NCBI RefSeq assembly: GCF_900116535.1
Contig: NZ_FPAU01000005.1
Span: forward strand, 62,001 to 126,000
DNA length: 64,000 bases
Source: Kosakonia arachidis
GTDB lineage: Bacteria; Pseudomonadota; Gammaproteobacteria; Enterobacterales; Enterobacteriaceae
Direction of reading: 5' to 3'
The position numbers and the translations under genes were made by a program. Position 1 is the first letter of the stretch. Each line of letters begins with the position of its first letter. The notes beneath the pieces are model-generated. The model ran no database searches and was not told where the DNA came from. It was given only the letters and a program-made list of their open reading frames with translations. This document shows positions 29,006 to 37,895 of the stretch, in pieces.

Positions 29006-30343
29006 TTAGTGCGCGTCGATAAAGACGATTTTCAGCAGGAACAGCACCGCAACCACAATCACGCACGGGCTGAGATCGCGCAGGCGACCAGTACCGATTT
29101 TCATCACGCAGTAAGAGATAAAGCCCAGCGCGATACCTTCGGTAATCGAGAAGCTGAACGGCATCATTACCGCAGTGATAAACGCTGGCACGGCTTCTGT
29201 CAGATCATGCCAGTTCACACGCGCCAGGCTGGACGTCATCAGCACGCCCACATAGATCAGCGCACCCGCCGCAGCATAGCCCGGAACCATACCCGCTAAT
29301 GGCGACAGGAAGATCACCAACAGGAACAGCAGGCCAACCACAACCGCCGTCAAACCGGTACGGCCGCCAACAGAAACACCGGAAGAAGACTCGATATACG
29401 CGGTAACAGAAGAGGTGCCGATAAAAGCGCCAGCCACCGAAGAGATACTGTCGACAAACAGCGCCTGCTTCATGCGCGGGAACTTACCACTTTCATCCAC
29501 CAGGCCAGCTTTATCGGTCACGCCAATCAGCGTACCGGAGGAGTCAAACAGGTTCACCAGCATAAATGAGAAGATCACACCCGCCAGGCCAATATTAAAG
29601 GAACCGGCCAGATCCACATTACCAACAACGCTTGTCACACTCGGCGGCGCAGAAACAATACCGTGATACTGTACATCACCCAGCAGCCAACCCAGCAGAG
29701 TGGTGACAACAATCGACACCAGCACAGCGGCGTGAATGTTGCGTGACGCCAGAATAGCGATGATGAAGAAACCAAGAACGCCCAGCAGAACGCTGTGGGA
29801 AGTCAGGTTACCGATGCTCACCAGCGTCTCTTTGTTCGGCACAATTACACCGGCATTTTTCAGCCCCATCATGCCAATAAATAGCCCGATACCGCTGGTG
29901 ATACCCACACGCAGACTGACCGGAATATTGGCGATCATCCAGTAACGGACACGGAACAAAGTCAGCAGCAGCAGGCCCACCGCTCCCCAGAAGATTGCGC
30001 CCATGCCGATCTGCCAGGAAAGCCCCATAGCACCAACAACCACAAACGCAAAGAAGGCGTTCAGACCCATTGCTGGTGCCAGCGCAACCGGAAGGTTAGC
30101 TACCAGCCCCATCAGGATGCTGCCGAATGCAGCGATCAGGCAAGTGGTCACAAATACTGCGCTGGTATCCATTCCGGCGACGCCCAGAATCTGGGGGTTA
30201 ACAAAAACGATATACACCATCGTCAAAAACGTCGTGAAACCGGCGATCACTTCGGTGCGCGCCGATGTGCCGTGCTCGCGTAGTTTAAACACGCGGTCAA
30301 GCAACCCCTGGTTTGAGGCCTGAGTAGTGTGTTGTTGGCTCAT
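29006..30343 (-). CDS. adeP: High-affinity adenine permease
   Basis: A 445-residue transporter of the AzgA-like NCS2 branch with 12-14 membrane segments. It shows GLNAFFAFVVV, the helix with LFDSSGTLIGVTDKAGL, and TSSVTAYIESSSGVSVGGRTG, all conserved in E. coli AdeP (YieG). It imports adenine with protons for purine salvage. I used the ATG at 30343 (MSQQHTTQASNQG). It is divergent from yieH across a 168-base region; no purine riboswitch is recognisable there. Confidence 0.96.
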   Translation of the reverse strand: MSQQHTTQASNQGLLDRVFKLREHGTSARTEVIAGFTTFLTMVYIVFVNPQILGVAGMDTSAVFVTTCLIAAFGSILMGLVANLPVALAPAMGLNAFFAFVVVGAMGLSWQIGMGAIFWGAVGLLLLTLFRVRYWMIANIPVSLRVGITSGIGLFIGMMGLKNAGVIVPNKETLVSIGNLTSHSVLLGVLGFFIIAILASRNIHAAVLVSIVVTTLLGWLLGDVQYHGIVSAPPSVTSVVGNVDLAGSFNIGLAGVIFSFMLVNLFDSSGTLIGVTDKAGLVDESGKFPRMKQALFVDSISSVAGAFIGTSSVTAYIESSSGVSVGGRTGLTAVVVGLLFLLVIFLSPLAGMVPGYAAAGALIYVGVLMTSSLARVNWHDLTEAVPAFITAVMMPFSFSITEGIALGFISYCVMKIGTGRLRDLSPCVIVVAVLFLLKIVFIDAH

Positions 30344-30511
30344 TATCAATTTCCGGAATTAGGAGGGAAAAATCGTCGCTATCCTATACCAAAATGAGAC
30401 AATATTGACGGTTATCACACATTTTTTTTCATTGAATTTACTTATACGGCAACGATTGCGTTTCGCTATCTGCGTTAAGTAAACGTTAAACTCGCAATAA
30501 CAGGAAATGGC

Positions 30512-31177
30512 ATGTCCCACATTGATGCAATATTTTTCGACTGTGACGGCACCCTGGTCGATAGTGAAGTGATTTGTTCCCGCGCCTATGTGCATATGTT
30601 TAAAGCGTTTGGCATCACGCTGGATCTGGAAGAGGTCTTCAAACGCTTTAAAGGTATGAAATTATACGAAATTATCGATGTCATCGCCGAGGAGCGAGGT
30701 GTAAGCCTGGCGAAAGAGGAGCTTGAGCCCATTTATCGTGGGGAAGTGGCGCGCCTGTTCGACAGTGAACTGGAGGTGATTGCCGGGGCGAACGCATTGC
30801 TGGACGTCGTGAGTGTACCGATGTGTGTGGTTTCTAATGGCCCGGTCAGCAAAATGCAACACTCATTGGGTAAATTAGGCATGCTACATCACTTTCCTGA
30901 AAAACTGTTTAGCGGTTATGACATCCAGCGCTGGAAGCCCGATCCGGCGTTAATGTACCATGCAGCCAGAGCGCTGAATGTTGATCCTGCGAACTGTATT
31001 CTGGTGGACGATTCCTCTGCTGGGGCACAATCAGGGATCGCTGCAGGGATGGAAGTCTATTACTTCTGTGCCGATCCGCATAACAAACCCATTGATCACC
31101 CTAAAGTGACGATGTTCACTGATTTAGCGCAACTGCCGGAACTCTGGCGTGCGCGTGGGTGGCATGTTACGCGTTAA
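30512..31177 (+). CDS. yieH: HAD phosphatase YieH (6-phosphogluconate phosphatase)
   Basis: A 221-residue HAD protein of the beta-phosphoglucomutase-like type, same length as E. coli YieH. Motif I is FDCDGTLVDSE with the nucleophile Asp, motif II is VSNGP, and motif IV is ILVDDSSAGAQSGIAAGM. E. coli YieH hydrolyses 6-phosphogluconate and purine-nucleotide-related phosphates in vitro. The start lies within a weak ribosome site (CAGGAAATGGC). Directly after the stop codon begins a 272-base hairpin repeat. Confidence 0.94.
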   Translation: MSHIDAIFFDCDGTLVDSEVICSRAYVHMFKAFGITLDLEEVFKRFKGMKLYEIIDVIAEERGVSLAKEELEPIYRGEVARLFDSELEVIAGANALLDVVSVPMCVVSNGPVSKMQHSLGKLGMLHHFPEKLFSGYDIQRWKPDPALMYHAARALNVDPANCILVDDSSAGAQSGIAAGMEVYYFCADPHNKPIDHPKVTMFTDLAQLPELWRARGWHVTR

Positions 31178-31179
31178 TC

Positions 31180-31451
31180 TATACCCTAAATAATTCGAGT
31201 TGCAGGAAGGCGGCGACGCAGCGACAAATTCGTCGGGAACGAATTTGCCCAACCGAAGGTTGGCCTCCGGTGAGAGACAGGATGTCTCTCAGTAATCCCC
31301 AGGAGCTTACTTCAGTAAGTGACGGGGGTGAGCGACAAATCTGCCGGGAGCAGATTTGAACGCTGTAAGCAGCGGCCCCGAAGGGGTAAGGCTCAGGGAT
31401 GAGCCGAATAAAAAAGCCAACGCACATGCAACTTGAAGTATGACGGGTATA
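31180..31451 (+). repeat. MITE-like intergenic repeat made of serial hairpins with GGA loops
   Basis: The element has imperfect terminal inverted repeats: TATACCCTAAATAATTCGAG at the left, and the reverse of its counterpart ending GACGGGTATA at the right, each joined to GTTGCA/TGCAAC. Inside are at least four strong hairpins. These are CAAATTCGT/ACGAATTTG with loop CGGGA (31225-31247), GAGAGACA/TGTCTCTC with loop GGA (31272-31290), CAAATCTGC/GCAGATTTG with loop CGGGA (31336-31358), and GGCTCA/TGAGCC with loop GGGA (31390-31405). No protein is encoded. It fills the yieH-cbrC gap where E. coli has cbrB. Confidence 0.85.
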
Positions 31452-31452
31452 A

Positions 31453-32061
<609 letters not shown>

Positions 32062-32178
32062 GCAACGCCATGGAATAAGGAACAACAGAGATCGGAATGA
32101 CTCGAACGCTAACACGATAAATTCACCTGCGGAAATGGGGTTAAGCGTTCATTTGCCGTTCTGATTGCTGAATAAGCG

Positions 32179-32207
32179 ATGCAGTATGCCTGATACTCAT
32201 ACTGCAT
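32179..32207. terminator. Stem-loop between cbrC and symE
   Basis: ATGCAGTATG pairs perfectly with CATACTGCAT around a nine-base loop, in the 185-base gap between convergent cbrC and symE. It is followed by TTTCATT on the plus strand. It may end both transcripts. I see nothing else in this gap. Confidence 0.65.
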
Positions 32208-32246
32208 TTCATTAGCGCAGCCACCATGAAGAGAGTGAAAGGGCGC

Positions 32247-32555
32247 TCAGTTAGGCTTTGATTGCAGATAGGCGTTTTTCATAACGCTTTTCACTTCCCT
32301 GAGCTGTCTGCGGGTTTTATCCAGTTCGCTTGCCAGCCACTCTTCCTTCTCGCTGTGTTTGATTAATACGATGCAGCCCTGCATCACCTTCACCAGCAAA
32401 TGTTGCCCGGTATCAAACCCGGCATCGCGAAGCCATTTGCCGGAAAGAGTAATGCACGGTGTACTGGTGTCGCCCTGATTCGGGCGATAGCGCACAATTA
32501 CACTGTGCTCGGTTCCGGTGGGCGTGAAGTCTGGGGTAGAATGCGGATCAGCCAT
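32247..32555 (-). CDS. symE: SymE-family toxin (AbrB-fold)
   Basis: A 102-residue protein of the SymE family. The core TPCITLSGKWLRDAGFDTGQ continues into HLLVKVMQGCIVLI, an AbrB/SpoVT-like swapped-hairpin fold also seen in antitoxins. E. coli SymE is an SOS-induced RNA-cleaving or nucleoid-condensing toxin held down by the antisense RNA SymR. The ATG at 32555 has a strong ribosome site (AAGGAG, six bases upstream). No LexA box is visible upstream, unlike E. coli symE. An antisense RNA cannot be assigned with certainty. It is divergent from the ribbon-helix-helix gene. Confidence 0.82.
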   Translation of the reverse strand: MADPHSTPDFTPTGTEHSVIVRYRPNQGDTSTPCITLSGKWLRDAGFDTGQHLLVKVMQGCIVLIKHSEKEEWLASELDKTRRQLREVKSVMKNAYLQSKPN

Positions 32556-32589
32556 TATCAACTCCTTGATAGTTGGGGATGGTTAGACG

Positions 32590-32625
32590 CTCCGGTTGTG
32601 TTCCTGCACTTTCGGGGCGTCGCAA
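32590..32625. other. Stem-loop in the symE leader region
   Basis: GACGCTCCG and CGGGGCGTC form a nine-base stem (one G-T pair) with a long loop, upstream of symE on its coding strand. It could shape the symE leader RNA or an opposing antisense RNA. Neither strand shows a T tract after it. Confidence 0.45.
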
Positions 32626-32645
32626 TGATAGGAAGGATTGCTTTT

Positions 32646-32688
32646 AGGTGGCCTCCTATAAGGTGAGAATAGTTAAATAGGTGGCCCC
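32646..32688 (+). promoter_or_regulatory. Possible operator repeats before the ribbon-helix-helix gene
   Basis: AGGTGGCCTCCT at 32646-32657 is a near-palindrome, and AGGTGGCC recurs at 32679-32686, where it also serves as the ribosome site of the gene at 32689. Short palindromes of this kind are typical binding sites of ribbon-helix-helix autorepressors. The assignment is inferred from position and symmetry only. Confidence 0.35.
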
Positions 32689-32880
32689 ATGTCAACCATA
32701 TCACGCGAGAAAAAACCGAAAGGCGGTGGTCAGTCACCCCAGTTCAAAATGCGTATTGATCCGGCGTTGAAGGAACAGCTCGATGCTGTAGCAGCAGAAG
32801 AAGGGGTAAGCCTCGCCAGTTGGTTAAAAGAGCTGGCGAGGGAGGCTTTGCGGGCTAAGGGGATATCTCCAAAAGGGTGA
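32689..32880 (+). CDS. Small ribbon-helix-helix DNA-binding protein (antitoxin-like)
   Basis: A 63-residue protein with a basic, disordered N terminus (MSTISREKKPKGGGQSP) and a compact ribbon-helix-helix. The strand is QFKMRIDP, helix A ALKEQLDAVAAEEG, and helix B SLASWLKELAREALRAKG. The fold is that of Arc/MetJ-like repressors and of HicB- or ParD-type antitoxins. Base composition is like the core genome, unlike the next gene. It precedes the TIR gene by 32 bases in the same direction and is divergent from symE. It could be the local repressor or an antitoxin; no classical toxin partner is adjacent. Confidence 0.75.
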   Translation: MSTISREKKPKGGGQSPQFKMRIDPALKEQLDAVAAEEGVSLASWLKELAREALRAKGISPKG

Positions 32881-32912
32881 CTTAATTAGTTAAAATATTT
32901 AGTGGAGTATTT

Positions 32913-33695
32913 ATGGTAATTGGAGAAGGCGATTATGGTGTTGTGAAAATAACAGGTGGTCAATTTAAAGGAAAGATTGTTTATTATGATGATGATGCAT
33001 TTGTAGAAAAAGAATATGATGATGTTGAAGAAGACGGATATTATGCAATAGTCTATTTTGGTAATTTCTTTGTTTCTCCAACCCACTGTTATATTCCACA
33101 TTATTTTTTAGAGCATGTGACGATAAATGATTTAATGAGTCGAAAAGATGAGCTTTATCGCCTTTGCGCACTATTTGAATTAAGACAATCTGTGCAAGGG
33201 GATTTAACAGAGTATTTGTCTGAGTTACATTTAGTAGAGACATATCTTTTAGAAAAACTTGTCGAACAACGATATGAGAGAAAACAAACTGGTTCCAAGA
33301 TTTTCATTTCACATTCATCTTTTGATAAGCCTTTTGCTAAAAAACTATGTATGGATCTAGAAGCGAATGGATTTGTCCCATGGTTAGATGAATGGGAAAT
33401 TAGTGTTGGAGAATCTATTCCTGAAAAAATCTCCTCAGGTTTGCATGATGCCGATTTTATTATCGTGATTTTATCTGAGAATTCTGTAAATTCAAAATGG
33501 GTAGAACGCGAATGGCAGATAAAATATTGGTCTGAAATAGAAAGTGGTAATGTAAATGTTCTTCCTCTTTTATACCAAGATTGTGTTATTCCTGACCTTT
33601 TAAAAACAAGAAAATATGCCGATTTTAGAACTGATTTTAATCAAGGATTGCATGACTTGATAAATGCATTGAGATATCTATCAAATAAAAAATGA
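32913..33695 (+). CDS. TIR-domain protein with N-terminal KOW/SH3-like domain
   Basis: A 260-residue protein. Residues 1-75 look like a small beta-barrel ([23 protein letters not shown]-like), 76-125 are helical, and about 128-225 form a TIR domain. The TIR motifs are [16 protein letters not shown] (box 1), [17 protein letters not shown] (BB-loop region) and SKWVEREW. Glu200 in the last motif is at the place of the catalytic Glu of NAD-cleaving TIR domains. Bacterial TIR proteins of this type act in antiphage immunity or as NADases. The gene is very AT-rich compared with both sides and ends 31 bases before the 3' end of selC, which indicates transfer. GGAG lies six bases before the ATG. Partner and trigger are unknown. 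Confidence 0.85.
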   Translation: MVIGEGDYGVVKITGGQFKGKIVYYDDDAFVEKEYDDVEEDGYYAIVYFGNFFVSPTHCYIPHYFLEHVTINDLMSRKDELYRLCALFELRQSVQGDLTEYLSELHLVETYLLEKLVEQRYERKQTGSKIFISHSSFDKPFAKKLCMDLEANGFVPWLDEWEISVGESIPEKISSGLHDADFIIVILSENSVNSKWVEREWQIKYWSEIESGNVNVLPLLYQDCVIPDLLKTRKYADFRTDFNQGLHDLINALRYLSNKK

Positions 33696-33726
33696 CCTGC
33701 ATTCAACGATATGGTTTAGGCAACTT

Positions 33727-33821
33727 TGGCGGAAGATCACAGGAGTCGAACCTGCCCGGGACCGCTGGCGGCCCCAACTGGATTTGAAGTCCAGCCACCT
33801 CACCGGAGATGACGATCTTCC
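33727..33821 (-). tRNA. selC: Selenocysteine tRNA (anticodon UCA)
   Basis: A 95-nt tRNA with the long acceptor/T stem and large extra arm typical of tRNA-Sec. The 5' end reads GGAAGATCGTCATCTCCGGT, the anticodon loop CTTCAAA contains TCA, and the gene encodes the terminal CCA. It differs from E. coli selC at very few positions. It carries selenocysteine to UGA codons with SelB. Its 3' end faces the TIR/RHH/symE segment, and selC 3' ends are frequent integration sites of genomic islands. Confidence 0.98.
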
Positions 33822-33841
33822 GCGCCTGCATTGCTACATGG

Positions 33842-33858
33842 AGGCGGGGCGCATTATA
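33842..33858 (-). promoter_or_regulatory. selC promoter core with GC-rich discriminator
   Basis: On the minus strand TATAAT (opposite 33853-33858) is followed by GCGCCCCGCC before the tRNA. A GC-rich discriminator is typical of stringently controlled stable-RNA promoters. The -35 element is not obvious. Confidence 0.65.
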
Positions 33859-34110
33859 GCTACTTTCAGTCATTTACCACATACCCTCATCAGAATTTTT
33901 CTCATTGTGCTGCCAGTAAAATCGGCTGTTTAAGATAAATCCTTATCTTTTCCATCGCTTAGCCGCTTCGCTCCGGCGAAAAGGGGTGCGATCACAGAAA
34001 AGAATAAACGTAAATTGATAACAAGAAATCGCAATACCCGGCTGAAAACCAATCGTTTACAACGTGTGAAACCGCTCTCTGTGCACTTTTCACGCGTAAA
34101 GGAAACATAA

Positions 34111-35502
34111 ATGGACAGTCAGATTATTTCCGTGAAAGAAAAAATTGGCTACGGGATGGGCGATGCCGCCAGCCATATCGTCTTCGATAACGTGATGTTG
34201 TACATGATGTTTTTCTATACCGATATCTTCGGTATTCCCGCCGGGTTTGTCGGCACCATGTTCCTGCTGGCGCGCGCGTTAGATGCCATTTCTGACCCGT
34301 GTATGGGGCTGCTTGCCGATCGCACGCGCAGCCGTTGGGGGAAATTCCGCCCGTGGATCATCTTCGGCGCACTGCCGTTTGGCGTGGTCTGCGTGTTGGC
34401 CTACAGCACGCCGGATCTCAGTATGAGCGGCAAAATGATTTATGCCGCTGTAACTTATACGTTACTCACCCTGCTTTACACCGTGGTTAATATCCCTTAT
34501 TGCGCGCTCGGCGGCGTTATCACCAATGACCCAACACAGCGCATCTCGCTGCAATCCTGGCGCTTCGTGCTGGCCACCGCAGGCGGAATGCTCTCCACAG
34601 TGCTGATGATGCCGCTGGTGAAATTAATGGGCGGCGAAGATAAAGTCGCCGGTTTCCAGGGCGGGATTGCGGTGCTCTCGGTGGTTGCCTTTATGATGCT
34701 GGCATTCTGTTTCTTCACCACCAAAGAGCGTATCCAGGCACCGCCGAGCACCACCTCAATGCGTGAAGATCTGCGTGACATCTGGCAGAACGACCAGTGG
34801 CGCATCGTCGGTTTGCTGACCATTCTCAATATCCTCGCCGTCTGCGTGCGCGGTGGCGCGATGATGTATTACGTCACCTGGATAATGGGCGATGCCACCA
34901 TCTTTACCGTGTTTCTCACCACCTACTGCGTCGGCAATCTGATTGGCAGCGCGCTGGCGAAACCGCTGACCGACTGGAAATGCAAAGTCACTATCTTCTG
35001 GTGGGCCAATGCCGCGCTCACCGTGCTCAGCATCGCTATGTTTTTCGTGCCAATCCAGGCCAGTGTCACTATGTTTATCTTTATTTTTGTCATCGGCGTG
35101 CTGCACCAACTGGTGACACCAATCCAGTGGGTGATGATGTCCGACACCGTCGATTACGGAGAATGGTGCAACGGCAAGCGCCTTACCGGCATCAGCTTTG
35201 CCGGTACGCTGTTTGTGCTGAAGCTCGGCCTCGCATTAGGCGGTGCGTTGATTGGCTGGGCGCTGGCCGGTGGTGGTTACAATGCCGCAGCACAGAGCCA
35301 GAACAGCACCACCATCAGTATCATTATTGCCCTGTTCACGCTGGTTCCGGCGCTCTGTTATCTGCTCAGCGCCGTGATCGCCAAACGTTTTTACACGCTG
35401 AAAACCCCGTTCCTGAAATCGATCATGGCGCAACTGGCGCGTGGCGAGCATCGCGGCGATCAGGTTGTGGGTCATGTTTCTGCCCGGGAAGAATTACTGT
35501 AA
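34111..35502 (+). CDS. yicJ: YicJ, GPH-family glycoside/proton symporter
   Basis: A 463-residue, twelve-helix sugar symporter of the glycoside-pentoside-hexuronide family. Family signatures are KIGYGMGDAASHIVFDNVML in helix 1, DAISDPCMGLLADRTRSRWG in helix 2 and its loop, and SDTVDYGEWCNGKRLTG in the second half. It is followed after 10 bases by the alpha-xylosidase gene yicI, with AAGGAG as ribosome site, so the pair probably imports and cleaves xylosides such as isoprimeverose. Same order as E. coli next to selC. Confidence 0.95.
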   Translation: MDSQIISVKEKIGYGMGDAASHIVFDNVMLYMMFFYTDIFGIPAGFVGTMFLLARALDAISDPCMGLLADRTRSRWGKFRPWIIFGALPFGVVCVLAYSTPDLSMSGKMIYAAVTYTLLTLLYTVVNIPYCALGGVITNDPTQRISLQSWRFVLATAGGMLSTVLMMPLVKLMGGEDKVAGFQGGIAVLSVVAFMMLAFCFFTTKERIQAPPSTTSMREDLRDIWQNDQWRIVGLLTILNILAVCVRGGAMMYYVTWIMGDATIFTVFLTTYCVGNLIGSALAKPLTDWKCKVTIFWWANAALTVLSIAMFFVPIQASVTMFIFIFVIGVLHQLVTPIQWVMMSDTVDYGEWCNGKRLTGISFAGTLFVLKLGLALGGALIGWALAGGGYNAAAQSQNSTTISIIIALFTLVPALCYLLSAVIAKRFYTLKTPFLKSIMAQLARGEHRGDQVVGHVSAREELL

Positions 35503-35512
35503 GGAGTGACAG

Positions 35513-37831
35513 ATGAAAATTAGTGATGGCAACTGGCTTATCCAGCCGGGGTTGACGGTAATTCAACCGGTTCAGGTATTTGAGGTTGAACAGCAGGGCA
35601 ATGAGATGGTGGTCTATGCCGCCCCGCGTGACGTGCGTGAACGCACCTGGCAACTGGATACGCCTTTATTTACGCTGCGCTTTTTCTCGCCGCAGGAAGG
35701 GATTATCGGCGTACGCATTGAGCACTTTCAGGGCGCGCTGGATAACGGCCCGCACTTCCCACTTAACGTTGAGCAAAACGTTAATGTGGAGATAAACAAC
35801 ACGGAAGCCTTTGCCGAGTTGCAAAGCGGCTCGCTTCGCGTTCGCGTGGGAAAAGGCGATAACTGGGCGATCGATTTTCTGCGCGACGGTGAGCGCATCA
35901 CCGGCAGCCAGTTGAAAAATAACGGCTATGTGCAGGATAGCAACCGTGGGCGCAACTACCTGTTCGAGCGTCTGGATCTCGGCGTAGGCGAAACGGTATA
36001 TGGTCTCGGTGAGCGCTTTACCGCGCTGGTGCGCAACGGCCAGATGGTGGAAACCTGGAACCGTGATGGTGGCACCAGCACCGAGCAGTCGTACAAAAAT
36101 ATCCCCTTCTACCTGACCAATCGCGGTTATGGCGTGCTGGTTAATCACCCGGAAGCCGTGGAGTTTGAAATCGGTTCAGAGAAGGTCTCCAAAGTACAGT
36201 TCAGCGTTGAGGGCGAATACCTGGAGTATTTCGTTATCGACGGTCCGACGCCGCAGGCGGTACTGGATCGCTATACCCGCTTCACCGGTCGCCCGGCGCT
36301 GCCACCTGCATGGTCATTTGGCCTGTGGCTGACCACCTCGTTCACCACCAATTACGACGAAACGACGGTGAACAGCTTTATCGATGGCATGGCCGAACGC
36401 CAGTTGCCGCTGCATGTGTTCCATTTTGACTGCTTCTGGATGAAGGCCTTCCAGTGGTGCGATTTCGAATGGGACCCGCTAACCTTCCCGGATCCGGCGG
36501 GCATGATGAAGCGGCTAAAAGCGCGCGGGCTGAAAATCTGTGTCTGGATCAACCCCTACATCGGGCAGAAATCACCGGTCTTCCACGAATTGAAAGAGAA
36601 GGGCTACCTGCTGAAACGCCCGGATGGCTCGCTGTGGCAGTGGGACAAATGGCAGCCGGGGCTGGCGATTTATGACTTTACCAACCCGCAAGCCTGCCAG
36701 TGGTATGCCAATAAGCTCAAAGATCTGGTGGCGATGGGCGTGGACTGCTTCAAAACTGACTTCGGCGAACGCATTCCGACCGATGTGGCGTGGCATAACG
36801 GCGCGAGCCCGCAGAAGATGCACAACCATTATGCGTACATCTACAACGAACTGGTGTGGAACGTCCTGAAAGAGACAGTCGGCGAGCAGGAAGCGGTGCT
36901 GTTTGCCCGCTCGGCTTCCGTGGGTGCGCAACAGTTTCCGGTTCATTGGGGCGGCGACTGCTACGCCAACTACGAATCGATGGCCGAAAGCCTGCGCGGT
37001 GGGTTATCCATTGGACTTTCTGGTTTTGGGTTCTGGAGCCACGATATTGGCGGCTTCGAAAATACTGCGCCAGCGCATGTCTACAAACGCTGGTGCGCGT
37101 TCGGGTTATTCTCGAGCCACAGCCGTCTGCACGGTAGCAAATCCTACCGCGTGCCGTGGGCGTACGATGAAGAGTCCTGCGATGTGGTGCGCCATTTCAC
37201 ACAGTTGAAATGTCGCCTGATGCCGTACCTTTATCGCCAGGCTGCGCAGGCACATGAATCTGGCGTGCCGATGATGCGTGCCATGGTGCTGGCCTTCCCG
37301 GAGGATCCAGCCTGCGACTATCTCGACAGGCAGTATATGCTCGGTGATGCATTGCTCATTGCGCCAGTGTTCAGCGAAGCGGGTGATGTACAATTTTACC
37401 TGCCGGAAGGTCGCTGGACGCACTTGTGGCATAACGACGAGCTGGTAGGCAACCGCTGGCATAAACAGCGCCACGGCTTTATGAGCCTGCCGGTTTACGT
37501 GCGCGACAACACACTGCTGGCGCTGGGCAATAACGATCAGCGCCCGGATTATGCCTGGCATGAGGGCACAGTATTCCAGCTTTTCGCTCTGGATGACGGG
37601 CACGAAGCATTGTGCGAAGTACCGGATGCCAGCGGCATAGTGATTTTCCGTCTGCAGGCGAAACGTGCAAATGGTGTGATTACGCTGCTGGCTGACGGTA
37701 CAGGATGTAACTGGACACTGTGCCTGCGCAATATCGCGCAGATTGCTGGTGTACAGGGTGCAGCGCAGTCCGGCAGTGAACTGGGCGTGGTAATTACACC
37801 ACAGGGTAATGAAGTGCATATTACGCTTTGA
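35513..37831 (+). CDS. yicI: Alpha-xylosidase (GH31)
   Basis: A 772-residue GH31 enzyme, exactly the length of E. coli YicI. An N-terminal beta-sandwich is followed by the TIM barrel with the nucleophile in [13 protein letters not shown] and the acid/base Asp in [13 protein letters not shown], then C-terminal beta domains. It removes alpha-1,6-linked xylose from the non-reducing end of xyloglucan fragments in the cytosol. It is translationally close to yicJ. A REP-like palindrome (GCCGGGCGGCAGCCCGGC) follows at about 37840-37857. Confidence 0.97.
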   Translation: MKISDGNWLIQPGLTVIQPVQVFEVEQQGNEMVVYAAPRDVRERTWQLDTPLFTLRFFSPQEGIIGVRIEHFQGALDNGPHFPLNVEQNVNVEINNTEAFAELQSGSLRVRVGKGDNWAIDFLRDGERITGSQLKNNGYVQDSNRGRNYLFERLDLGVGETVYGLGERFTALVRNGQMVETWNRDGGTSTEQSYKNIPFYLTNRGYGVLVNHPEAVEFEIGSEKVSKVQFSVEGEYLEYFVIDGPTPQAVLDRYTRFTGRPALPPAWSFGLWLTTSFTTNYDETTVNSFIDGMAERQLPLHVFHFDCFWMKAFQWCDFEWDPLTFPDPAGMMKRLKARGLKICVWINPYIGQKSPVFHELKEKGYLLKRPDGSLWQWDKWQPGLAIYDFTNPQACQWYANKLKDLVAMGVDCFKTDFGERIPTDVAWHNGASPQKMHNHYAYIYNELVWNVLKETVGEQEAVLFARSASVGAQQFPVHWGGDCYANYESMAESLRGGLSIGLSGFGFWSHDIGGFENTAPAHVYKRWCAFGLFSSHSRLHGSKSYRVPWAYDEESCDVVRHFTQLKCRLMPYLYRQAAQAHESGVPMMRAMVLAFPEDPACDYLDRQYMLGDALLIAPVFSEAGDVQFYLPEGRWTHLWHNDELVGNRWHKQRHGFMSLPVYVRDNTLLALGNNDQRPDYAWHEGTVFQLFALDDGHEALCEVPDASGIVIFRLQAKRANGVITLLADGTGCNWTLCLRNIAQIAGVQGAAQSGSELGVVITPQGNEVHITL

Positions 37832-37895
37832 AGGACGTTGCCGGGCGGCAGCCCGGCATGCAATTCCCCCGAGGGATGTTGTTGCTGGCCAGGCC

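Noticed and set aside
32092-32110. Possible partial copy of the selC 3' end (GATCGGAATGACTCGAAC) as a left attachment site
   Set aside because: Only short blocks agree with the tRNA sequence and the spacing differs, so chance is more likely than a true att repeat.
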